Of a DNA stretch of 64,000 nucleotides, positions 37,304 through 48,600 are shown in pieces; within the stretch, counting starts at the first letter, position 1, and each line of letters begins with the position of its first letter. Origin of the DNA: Pezizomycotina sp. ARF18 (Eukaryota > Ascomycota); assembly GCA_002224055.1 (NCBI GenBank), contig AZLU01000200.1, forward strand, positions 1 to 64,000, given 5' to 3'. The position numbers and the translations under genes are program-made. The notes under the pieces were generated by a model that was not told where the DNA came from, searched no databases, and saw nothing but the letters and a program-made list of their open reading frames with translations.

Positions 37304-39994
37304 TCACAGCGCATCCTTATCGTACTTCAACTTCAACACAAAGTTAACAACAACACCAACAAACAGCAGCGCGCACAAACCTGTCGGTCCGTACTTGTCG
37401 TGGTACCGCACGGCCCTCCTAGCCCTCATCTTCTTCATCCTGTAAAGGTACAATCCCATAGAATACACAAGACACGCAATCGCCAAAAACGTAAACACAA
37501 GCGCGGCGCGTACGGTAGCTTTATTACCGAAGTTGAGTAAGGTGATGGCGACGGTGGAGATGTACAGCGAAAACTCGAGCCAGGAGAGGAACGTGCGCTC
37601 GGCGGCGAAGTAGACTTTCGGTTCGACGCGGACGGGGACGAATATACCTGTGTGAAGTAAAAGTATCGTATTAGTGAATAGTCAAGAGTATGGTAGAATG
37701 AAAGTGGGATGAGATGGACATACGTTTCCCAGGAGGCGCGTGAAACCTCCGCAACACCCTCTGGCTTTCCGGCCCTCCTGGAGTATTCGCGATCGTCGGC
37801 CGTGGACCAGGAATAAGGTACGTCTGCGTATAACCCCACGCGCTCGACAAATTCCTCATCATATTCTGGAAGAACGTGCGCTGCGGACGGCGCCGCCTCC
37901 TGCTACCTAACAGACTGCTCGTCGATTCGGAGTTATCGTCGTCGGAGAGCTCTGAGTCGTACAGGGCGTAGTCGTTGGGATTCGTTCCGTTCGCGGCGAC
38001 GCGCTCCTCCTCGTCAAGGCTGTGCCGGGGACTGCATGCGGTTGCCGTCGGGGAAGTCTGGTTCTGTGGACCATGCCCCTATATCCTCGGCGCGAGGAGC
38101 TCGTCGTCGGAGTCGCCGAAGAAGCCGCCGGCGGATTCGGAAGAGGTACCACCGGGGCGGCCGATACCAACTGCAGAAGCGGGCTTCCGGATATCGACGT
38201 CCATCTGCGGGATCCAGAATGGGAGGAGCGTTATGTCATTCGGGAAAAGCGTAGCAGCGCCGTGAAGGAACTTGGAGAATTGGGGACCGCTTCGACGAGA
38301 TGCGAGGCCACGAGGTCACGGATCCACCGGGGAGGCTCCTGGCCGGCTTGCGTTTGCAGCTTGACTTCCAGAATGGCGTACGGGAACCGCTCGATATCCT
38401 CAGCGGGTAGCTTGGCGAACGGCCAATCGATGCCGATGTCCATACGCCTCCAGTTGTCGCCGGCGCGCTTCCGCCCGCGGTTATCCTCCTGATCAGCGAA
38501 AGCTCCGTGTCCAGCGAAATACGCACGCGAGCGTCTCCGGCAGCTGGAAAGCGGTACGGTGGTAGAAAGAACGCACTACGGGATGTAACCGCTTCGAAAT
38601 CATCGTGTACTGCACCTCCCTCGCTAGTGCCTCTAAACTCTCAATCTCTTTCGTCGTCTTCTTGCCCTCCTTCCGCATCTTCTCGAACGCCTGGTCGACG
38701 GTGTATTCGCCCTTCAGGAACGCATTCACGTTCTTCTCCTTCAAGGGGAAACGGGCTTTGACACTCTTCTCGCCCGTCCAGTCCTCCTGTGCGTCTTCCT
38801 CTCCACAAAAACCGTTTGCACGTCCATGTTACCGTACCACGCAGCCTGTGAGCCTCCGCTCCTTCCGTCTTCTGCAGGCGGCCGAGGTACAGTTCAAAGT
38901 CGTCATTGTCGTAGTAAATCGAGGAGATGGCGCTATCCGCGGCTTCGAATTCCTTGTTCGGGTTGAAGACGAGCACGGGCAGGTGTTTTAGGATGATGAG
39001 CTTGAGTTCTGTGATGTTATCGGGGTGTACCCAGTACTTGGTCGTGTTGCGGACGAAGTTCTGCTGTCCTCCACCGGCGGCAGAATCTCCCTCGACGGGT
39101 TACCGCGCGTCCGGACGAGGTCGTACAGGCGGGACAGGTTGACGATGAAGGCGTCGTAGTTGTCCTTGAAGAATGGCTTTGCGTTCAGGCGAGTCGAGAA
39201 GATCGGTTTCAGGGGCCAGCCGGTTTGTTTCTGGTAATTCTGTTAGCCCAACGATACCAATTGCAAACTCAAAGCGTGGTAGGAATTCGTACATCGTGCT
39301 TCTTGATGATCTTTTGGAAGCCCGTATAATTTAGCTGCGTAAATTTGGCCAGGTCGTGTACGTCCGCAATGATCTCGCTCAGGTCGTCCTCCAGCGCCAA
39401 AAACTCCTCCTCTTCCGGTGTCTCGCTGCGTTCGCCGTTCCTTCTCCGGTTTTCCAGCAGCTTGATGACGTGCTCAACCTCCCGTTCCGCATCCTTAATC
39501 GCTCGCACTATTGCCGTCGACCTGACCTTCTGGAAAGTGTAAACCTTGTCGAGTTCGGCCTCGAGGACCGCAACGAACGCCTGCTCGTCATCTTCGTTCC
39601 ACGGCTTCGGGTTTCCGGGGCAGAAGACGGTCCCGGGAGGGTAGAGGCGGGACTTGAGTTCGGATTTGAGGCCGTCGTAGGATATGTAGTAGTTGTAGTA
39701 GTCTGCAGCGGGAGTGGAGGAAGGTTGGCCGGGAGATTAGCCACTGATGTCACTGGGTGGGAGTCTGAACTGGAGGAGTGAGGTAAGAGGTGAGGAGAGT
39801 TTTTGAGACCGTGAGAGTTGGGAAGGGGAAGTTTGGGGATTGTTTACCTCTGATGAGAGAAGTTCGTAGCTGTTGCCCGAACCTAATGATTCGAAAACAA
39901 CGAAGGTCAATAACTGCTCAAAGGAATAGAATTGCGATGATGATGATGATGATGACGATGATGATGATGATGCTGATGGGAAGACTGACTTCAT
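37304..39994 (-). CDS. VTC4: VTC complex polyphosphate polymerase subunit, SPX-VTC protein
   Basis: This is the catalytic subunit of the vacuolar transporter chaperone complex, which makes polyphosphate from ATP at the vacuolar membrane and feeds it into the lumen. The SPX domain (inositol-pyrophosphate sensor, about residues 1-160) reads [14 protein letters not shown] then [27 protein letters not shown] and FQKIIKKHD; YYxYYISYD is Vtc4-like rather than Vtc2/3-like. The polymerase core has [57 protein letters not shown] and [11 protein letters not shown] (the metal-binding Glu region). A disordered linker precedes a C-terminal Vtc1-like domain with three helices ([20 protein letters not shown]). 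Introns lie at 39883-39989, 39703-39847, 39231-39292 and 37648-37723. At least six one-base contractions break the frame: near 39090, 38835, 38770, 38520, 38495 and 38270. Confidence 0.92.
39924..39977 (+). repeat. ATG/GAT trinucleotide microsatellite in VTC4 intron 1
   Basis: An imperfect run of about 16 GAT/ATG units on the plus strand, inside the first intron of VTC4 as annotated here. On the gene's strand it would otherwise read as a poly-Ser stretch. Confidence 0.8.
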
Positions 39995-40378
39995 GGTTTA
40001 TTCGGTGACGGTAAGGAAATAAGCCGGCTGGCTTTTTGTTGCTGCCAATCAAATTTAGCCTCGGACGAAACTGTAACTAGAGGCGGTGCTTGTCCAATGG
40101 GGAGCACAGGCGAAGAAGAAAACAGGGAATGACGTGAGTGGAAATATCAAGGGCGAAGAACCTCCGCGATGGTAAACGAAACGATGGAAATTCGAGAGTG
40201 ACCGGAAATCTCACGATCTTGAGACAAGTGACGGGTGGGGTGGATGGTGTTGAAGGTTTAGAAGTTGAAGATGAGGAAGAAGAAGGAAAGAAGGGAAAGA
40301 AGGAAGAGAAGTGGCAATGGTTGGGAAGGGGAAAAGAAATGTTCTTTGGGGAGAGGAGAGAGTTGGGAAAAAAAATAA

Positions 40379-40411
<33 letters not shown>

Positions 40412-43400
40412 AAATAAAAAATAAATAAATAAATAAATAAAAATAAGAATAAAGAAGAAAAGGAAAAGAGAGAAAAGTAGTGAATTTTTTTTTTTTTTTT
40501 TTTTTCCTCCTAATTCCTCAAAAAGTTCTAGGCAGAGGTAATAAATGGCCCCCTTCTGGCGTACGGTTCCGCCCAGATGTCTCGAAATGACGGAAAAATA
40601 CTACAAAAGGGACCTCTTATTATTTATTGATATTCAAAAGATAAGGGAAATTCAGACGAAAAAAAAAAGGTTCTCTTCCTTGCCAGTAAAAAAAATCTCC
40701 CTCGAATCTCTCTCTTATAATTTCAATTTCACCACGGTCAATCCATGCAAGAAATAATCTATTTTAAACGAACGAGAGGGGCAGCTCGTTGCTTCGGGAC
40801 CATCCGTTCATAACGAGACCTTGGAGGTCTCATATCTCTCCGGTTCTCCTCCTGGGCTGTCTGTCTGAAAAATGCTTGAATTTCAATTGACGATTGCTTG
40901 ACTAGAGTCTAGCCAGACTCCAGAGTGAGCTGATTTTTTCGAGATAAGAATTTTAACTTGAAGGGCGCCACAGTACACAGTATCAAAAAACCCCACTCCT
41001 CTCGACCGCCAGCCATTCCCTTCTGAGAAAAGCTGTTCATGCAAGAGAGGAAGTGCTGCAGGGTAAAGGGAGAAAGAAACAGAGGAGCAGATTTATTCCC
41101 CTTCTGTCCTGGAAGCTGTCCAACTCGTCTTCAGTCTATGATCATATGATAAGAGTTATAGCCTTGGAAGCGACTCAATTTTCCGATTCGGAAAGTAACG
41201 AACGGCCTTGGGTGATCATTGGGGCCGATCGTCAAACGCCTCTCCCGATGCCGGTGCGAGATCTTCAGAACCGACAGGCGATATCGCATCATAACGCTCC
41301 CCCTCTTCCGTATACCGCGGCTACTGCAAATAGAGAAAGCTAGCAGCAAGATAAGGCCTTAGGGATGGTTCTGGGCTATATTTTTTCTCTTTGAAGATTC
41401 TTGGCTTCCAGAACCGACGGGTCTGATAAAAAAAAAAAAAAAAAAAAAAAAAAACTTGATAACGCAATGCGACATTGACCAATCATTTGAGAACGTGCAT
41501 GGGGGCCCTTACCCTTTTCCTAGCAATTCCACTTCCCCGTCAAAAAAAAAAAAAAAAAAAAAAACCAATGATTTTATTAGGCAATCCATCCATGTGAATT
41601 ACGGAACCAATTTCTTCGCTTGGCCTTTAAATTCAAGCATTTTCCCTCGAGTGCTTCCATTGTAAGTAGATTGTAGGGCGACCCCCAATGCCCGGCCACC
41701 ACCGGCATCGAGAGACGGCAGCTTTTACTCTAGAAATTGTTAGGAAGTCGCCTCCTTCCGCATCTTGCATCATGGCCCTTGTCGCTGGCCTTGGTGGGAG
41801 ACTGGGAGAAGAGAATTTTGAGTTGGCTCAGTAACGCGACTTACGGGAAATTAAAATCTTCCTGGAGTCAGAACTGCTTCTAGAACCGCAAAATATTAGC
41901 CCCTGAAAAAAAGGAGATCCCAGGGAGAAATTTAAACGTTACACCAATGGCTTTCGCAGGGGAAGGGTTCAATGTGGAGCTCTTTCTTGTCGTCGGATGA
42001 TTGGGAGTGAGTCCGAGTGACAGGACGTCCCTGTCGCACAAAAAGAGTGAGAGCACCATGTGAACGTGGCCGCCTCGTGCTGTTCTAGACCATGCTTTTG
42101 CTTTTCTGCTATACCATTCATTATTGGCTGGAATTTGATCTTTGCAACGCCTAGGGGTATGGGTTGGAACCTGACCGCAAAAGCTGTTCGTTCGGTTGGT
42201 TAGCTGATAAAAACAACGGAGGAATTGCTATCGTGATCAACGTATAAAATACCATATCAAATAAAAATAGCATGCGAAGGGAGCACTCGGTAGTAATTCC
42301 ACCATCTATAATAAATATTTCTTTGAAAATACTTAATTACTGCTTATTATATTTTGATCTTCTTTAGAACTCGACCATGATCACTTTGGTCTCGTTTGAC
42401 GCCCCTGCCACTTATTTTTATTATTTCGGCATGGCGTAAGAGGACCGCTACGCAAAAAATATATATATATATATATACATAAAAATAAAAAAAAATAAAA
42501 ATAAAAACAAGAGTAGAAGGAGCGTCCAACGAGACTAGATCACTTTCACGTAGTCTGACTCCTGAGGATTTTAAAAATAATTGCTCGAAAGCTTGGTTTT
42601 GACTAAAGAGCATCTCCCGTACAGAGACTAATTTTCACGATGCTTTCAAAAAGACTTCACAGCTTGCGATTTTGAATACTCAATGTTCAGATCACTTTTT
42701 TTTTTTTTCCCTTTCCTTTATCGTAAGACATCCTTCTCGCTGGCTGGTAACATCAAGAGCTACAAAGATCTTACGCAGGCCTTTTCGGTGGTCGGTGGCT
42801 TACTCTGTCGGATTTAGCGATTTTTACTAACTACTTCTTCCTTCATTCACCTCGAAGTTCATCACAGGTTTTTATTCTAAATCAAAACAAAGTTTCACAA
42901 TGCTTCGATCTTCAGGTGTTTATTAATACCATATATCTTCGCTTTTTCGACCGTTCTGGATCCAACACCCGCGTTGTAACCTCACTACGGGAATTTCTCA
43001 CCAGACTGGCAATGATTCCTCGTCGAACATGGGCTTCCCCGGCTGACGGGCTTGCTAGTCTCTGGCGGGTTAAGGCATAGAAGAAAGCGTATGCATTGGA
43101 GATATTCCGAGACTTCAGTGTTTCTTCTGAAGCTCGTTTATTACCCAGGACGGGTCTGAACAGCTGCAGCTGCAGGTGTTATCACGAATGGAGCTTAGCG
43201 TGTCCCTCGAACCCTTTAGCTTTCGGCTTGTTCGCCTTATCAACGCCGCGGCTGCTCACTGCTTACTACCCAATTGGAGCCAATCGGAGCCACGGACCCC
43301 GCAAAGGGACAAGCACCAGCCAAAAATTCAAAATTACCCACTGCAGTTTTTTTTTTTTTTTTTTTTTTTCTTTTTTTTAAATGGATGCAGGATGTTTCCT

Positions 43401-43781
43401 ATCTGTGGTGATCTAAGAGAAACACGGGTAAAAACGAATACAACATTCCTTTCGCTTTTTAGGGGTTAAGTAATTCTCATAAAACCTCAGCTGTATCCAA
43501 TCCCCCTTGTGAATGAAGATCATCCAACTTGCTAATCTCTACGAAGAATTCCACAAGTTTCTCCTCGTTGAAAGCTAACGAAGGAGATACACGTAGGGAT
43601 AGAATAAAAGCTTGAATTCTTGCTTTCCTTCTTTCTTTCTTTCTTTTTTCTTTTTTTCCGGCATCAAGCAGCTCGAGAAACTTGGAATTTAGAGCTGGAC
43701 TCTACCACGAACCGAAATCATCAGTATTCTATCCCCCGAAATATCTAACAAAGCGGGGTCGCAAACTTGCAGAGAACCACG
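39995..43781. other. low-complexity spacer with many homopolymer tracts
   Basis: The first ~350 bases are the purine-rich upstream region of VTC4. No CACGTG/CACGTT Pho4-type site is seen in it, only GACGTG near 40133. Then come AAATAAAATAAAA repeats (40370-40445), poly(T) of about 21 (40486-40506), poly(A) of about 26 (41429-41454), poly(A) of about 24 (41542-41564), an (AT)n run (42460-42475) and poly(T) of about 24 (43347-43369). A perfect hairpin GAGACCT-TGG-AGGTCTC lies at about 40819-40835. No supported gene. Confidence 0.5.
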
Positions 43782-45642
43782 ATGTTCTCCAAGGACGACG
43801 ACGTCCTCTCCTACCTCCGGTCAACTTTCGACCGCCACCCTTTACCCGTCCTCGCGCCGGTCCTCGTCCTCCTCGCGTACATCGCCTCCTCCCTCATCGT
43901 CCTCTTCACTACCAAGAAGCGGCGCGTGATCAACACGCGCACAGACGAGCCGGTACCCTGCGTCGGTATACCAAAGCACCTCCCATGGCTCTTCGCCGAT
44001 TTCCGCTGCGCGTTCAAGTTCTTCTACCGCGCCGCGAGTGGATCGAGGCGGCTACTACAAGTACACGAAGCAAGGGAAACCGTTTATAGTGAAGACCTGG
44101 AGCGGTGATGTCGTCATGCTTAACAAGACCATGCTGGAGGAGATGAAGAACGTTAGCGACGAGGAGATTAATACGGGCTTTGATCGCGTATGTACGCCCT
44201 TTTAACTGCAATTGAGGTTTATCAAAGTTAATAAATGTATTTTTGCCTAGATTCTCATGACCCGCTACACCATGACGTCCGACGTCACCGATAACCCGTA
44301 CCACCACATGATCATCCAGAAGGACCTCACGGCGCAGCTTAAGAACCTGAACGTGCAGCTCCACCGGGAAGTACTAGCGGCGTCCGATGAGATCTTAAGT
44401 ACCTGCGGCAAGCCTGCGGGCGAAGGGTGGAGTAAAATCGTACTGTTTCCAGTCTTGATGAAAATCCTCGCGCGCTCGGCGAATCTGGCGTTCGTCGGCG
44501 CACCATTGTGCCGTAATCAGGAGTACCTCGACGCCATGATCGGCGGCGCCGCGTTAATACCCGTCATGGCTATTCCGATAAACTTCGCGCCGACGTGGAT
44601 GCACTGGTACTTCAAACACCCTCGCTAAGCCGTTCACAACCTAACATCCAAACAATCGCTAACCCGAGAAAATATATAGGCTCCTAGGACCCCTCCTAAC
44701 CCTCCCCATCCGCCGCCACTTCCGCACAGCATACCGACTCCTCCGCCCCGAAATCCTAAAGCGCCTCTCGGACATAAAATCCGGAACCCCCGAATCCGAA
44801 CAACCAAACGACCTCCTCCAGTGGGTCATCCGTAACAGCTTCAAGTACGGCCCCGCGAAGCAAACCCGGAGAGCATCGCGATGCGCGTGTTCGCGACTAA
44901 CTTCGCCAGCGTGCACACGACCGCGCTATCGACAACGCACATGCTGTACGACCTCGCCGTCGAACTTGCTAATACACCCGAAGGGAAAAAATCAACGGTA
45001 GATTTATTAAGGGAGGAAGCAGCAGCTGCTAAAAAATCCGCGGCGAGTGAGTACGATAATAATCATAACGGGAATGTAAAAAGCGAGTCACCGGAATCAA
45101 TCGCATTACGGCATGAACTACAGCAACTACCGAAGCTGGACGCGTTCTTCAAGGAGAGTTTACGGCTGGATATGTCCGGCGCCATCATCGCCGTTCGCCG
45201 CGTAATTTCCCCGCAAGGGTGGACTAGCAAAGAAGGCTACTTCTTCCCCTGCGGAACCACCGTCGCGTATCCAGCATTATACGATACCCTCGACAACGAT
45301 ACGTACGAGAACGCAGAACGGCACGATATTTACAGATACGATTTAGAAATTAAAGACGCGTATCGTAAAGAAGATACTGCGAACGGGAATGGTAAGGATG
45401 GTAAGCAGAAGAAGGGAGACGGGTATTACGGTAACATAACGAATAAGTTTTTAGCGTTCGGGTATGGAAAACATGCTTGTCCGGGGAGGTTCTTTGCGGG
45501 GACGGAGGTTAGGATGTTCGTTGCGAATTTTTTGGAGAAGTGGGATGTTAAACCGCTGGGGAAGAGGCCGAAGGATATTTGGGTGGGGAATTATAGGGCG
45601 CCGGATACGTTCGGGGAGATTGAAATTAGGAGGAGGGTGTGA
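43782..45642 (+). CDS. cytochrome P450 monooxygenase, ER-anchored, fungal CYP68/CYP503-like
   Basis: This is a heme-thiolate monooxygenase of the endoplasmic reticulum. It starts at MFSKDDDVLSYLRSTF (43782). A membrane anchor lies at about residues 22-43 (PVLAPVLVLLAYIASSLIVL), followed by the basic TKKRRV stop-transfer. Later come the K-helix ExxR (FFKESLR), the I-helix region FATNFASVHTTALSTTHMLY and the heme-binding loop FGYGKHACPGRFF with its Cys ligand. The FAxxHTT I-helix replaces the usual A/G-G-x-D/E-T and is typical of the ent-kaurene-oxidase-like (CYP68/CYP503) fungal families. Intron 1 is 44188-44250 (GTATGT...CTAG). Intron 2 should be 44625-44679, but its donor reads CTAAGC instead of GTAAGC. 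There are three one-base contractions, two near 44030-44060 and one near 44865. Length is about 530 residues, as usual. No terpene cyclase, PKS or NRPS lies nearby, so the substrate is unknown. Confidence 0.88.
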
Positions 45643-45659
45643 ATTTTGGTTTTAATTAA

Positions 45660-48600
45660 TTCTGTAGAAGCTTATATTGTGTAAATGATTTGGATCTAGC
45701 TAAGGTACTTAAGTATATAGGACACGGAATCTCATGGGAAATAAAATCTTTTACGTTTTATCAGCAAGACATCTCCCTGCTAAATCACGCACAAGTGGGA
45801 CTACATAGATGTCCTGTGGATTTCGCGCAGTCATATAGAACCGAATTTATGATATCGTATCAACAAGTAGGTTTAGTCAAACCATTATCCAGTGGATGCA
45901 ATATTTTGGGGGTAATAATGGTCATTCGGTATCCTCACCTCCCATGTCCGTTCCGTCGTTTTAGCGTTTTGTGGTGTGGTTCGACCTTCTTTTAAGCATT
46001 AGTGATATCTATTGACACAATCTTGAGATGTCACCTAGGCCTCCTGTTCCGTCCCATTTATGTTCGCTCTGTTGCCACTTTCCCGCTACTGGAGGGTGTT
46101 TCTATGGTTGACGGCTAGGCGGTGTTTCACCTTATCTCCTGCTAGTTGTATTTTTTGAGCTATCCTCATCCTCTGCTCTTTGACGGGCGGTAATGCCTTC
46201 TGTTCTATCGCGCCGTGATGTTTGACCGGCAGTAACTAGTCGTTTATCACAGTGTCCCCATTTTCGTCTAGTTCTCACTGGTATCAAACGGGAAGCTTCC
46301 CGTGTGTTAGTTCATTGCTTTATCCCTTGAACGTCGACCTTTTTTCGTTATGGGTCACGTACGAACACTCCAGGTGGTTTGAAGAATATCACGGTTCCGG
46401 GAAAAATCGTAAGTTCCCTCTTATGCCAACTTGTCCCTTACGAATGCATTAATAAGGACTGCTCTATCAATTCTTCTTGGAGCGACGAAGGAGGTAACTA
46501 AACGCTGCGTAAATAGTGTATGAGCCGTCAAGGAGCGGCTGGCCCCGAGAAATTATCAGGTAGGGGATTAGTTCAGCTGTGGGGTTCTTACTGTAGCTGT
46601 TGCCGGCCTTTCTTGTTCTTTGAACCTATAGCGAGCGTGGTCCATCGAGTGCTTCTCGGAAATCCATTTATGAGGTCCCATTCATAATCGATCTAAAAAT
46701 AACTACTTCGGCCGTACGTAAATACTTATCATCAGGCTCTAGCTCTTCCAGGAGGAAGATATCCGAAGGGCACACCAACTGAGATCATTGTGCTTATGTT
46801 ACCTTGAATTTTTCCCCTTGGTTAAATGTAAAGCTATACCTTCTCCGGGAATCATCGCAGACTTAGTTGAATTCACCTATCGCGTCTCCTGCGTATAAGA
46901 TCTAGCTAGTTTTTCGGCAGCGCGCAAACACTATATCACGTGCTACTCGAGAAAGGAAAACTATCTAACAGGCGCAGTGCCTGAGCCAGTCTATGCTCGT
47001 TGCCCCTATTCTTCTTCGTTTGCTTGCCTGAAAACCATAGAATTTGCAGATTTCGCAGCATCTACTACGAGTTCACTAAGGTCCATTGGTAAACAGTATC
47101 GCGAGTCCTTAGGTGGTGCGTAGACACTATGTCATCGGCCCCTCGGTAGAGAACAATATCCAACAGGATCTCGCCAATTGAGCTGCCTCGTGCTTATTTT
47201 GCTTCCCTTTTCGAGTTAAATTGTAAAAAATATCTCGTCTGCAGTTCCTCGAATATCTATAGGGAGTATATCTATCAGACGACTGTTTTGTCCGTGTTTG
47301 GGCCCTTTCTGACCATGAGGCATCTCGGGGATTCAAGAACTATACTGAATCTCAAATGTATCTTTCGATGACGCTGCTTGCTCGAGCGATCGTGCTTACT
47401 TTCTCGTCCGATAGCGAACTTAGAGCTCTGTTTGTCTCTTTAACACGCGTATCGATGTTCCTTATATTAGAAATACCATGATTCATGAGAATGATTGGTG
47501 AATCGCATTGCTGACTCGCTCGGCAGATCGTTATAGATCCTGCTTCCAACACGAATGAATAAAAATGTCGTTTATACCCGGTCGTAGGGATGTACATAAA
47601 TGCTTTATACGCTTTGTTACCTCTAGTAGATTACATTGTATAATGGTTCTTAGTCACAGCCGGCTGTCTTTCACTGCTATGCGATGGTAGTCCAAATAGT
47701 TGAGGGTATTTCTAAATTTACCTTATCCACATTACCATCGAAGGTTTACTAGGAATGAGCTTATCCTAGGATCTGTTGGACGTTGGATCTTTTTAAAATA
47801 TAAGTTAAGCATGACGAGCAACTCGGACAACTGGAGTGATTCTCATATTTATGTTTAAGAGGCCTGCATTCGAGGTGATCGTGCTTACTTTCATCCTTCG
47901 GGGATAAAACTCTATTTTTCCTCTTTACCACGAGTAAGCAAGTTCAGGTTGTATTTGAAATACCATCCTTTGTGTATATAGGCGCCGCATTGCATTCGCT
48001 GACTTGTCTGACGGATGCCTAGTTATGTATGGTGCTCTTAAGTGTGAAGGATACAAGTAGAGGTTTGTTATGAGTCGGCCAGGCTGGTTCTGACCAACTC
48101 CCCGAGAGAGTCTAGATAAACCATGCTCCTTAGTTGGCTTCGTGAGGCAAATGACAAAAATGACCTTGGACTAGGCCACTGTCTTGTGCTACTACGGCAA
48201 GTATCCATGTTCAGCTCTGTTTGGCGTATTTTCTGATTTATAGAAGACGGCCACCGATGAGAGCGTGGTCGAGATTTCTTTATCGCGTAGCCGTATTTCC
48301 GAGGAAGATTGTGTGTTTCTTTCGCCGTCTTCGTTTAAATTTTGGTCAGAAATTCTAAGAACTGCTTATCGAAAGGCCCTCGTTACTAGAATGCTCGAAT
48401 AAAGTCTTATGTGGAGTAAGTAGTTCTAGAGCGAGGGAGATGATTTATGGCGAGATGTCGCTGCTTCAATTTACTTCTCGCCGGCTAAGTAATTAGTTTA
48501 TAATGAAATAATTGTTGTGAGGGAGAATAGTATCCTGCGGACCGCTCGACTGTCTTCCAACATAGCAACCATCAGTGTTATTATGCGAAGTGCGTTGTCG

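Noticed and set aside
39356-39781. 141-codon plus-strand frame opposite VTC4
   Set aside because: It is the antisense shadow of the SPX domain, which matches Vtc4 on the minus strand.
40138-40383. 81-codon Glu/Lys-rich frame upstream of VTC4
   Set aside because: It is a purine-rich promoter or 5' UTR strand read in frame; no motif or conservation signal is visible.
44624-44679. GC-AG intron in the P450
   Set aside because: Using GC at 44624 as donor puts exon 3 in a frame with an immediate stop, so the defective-donor reading at 44625 fits better.
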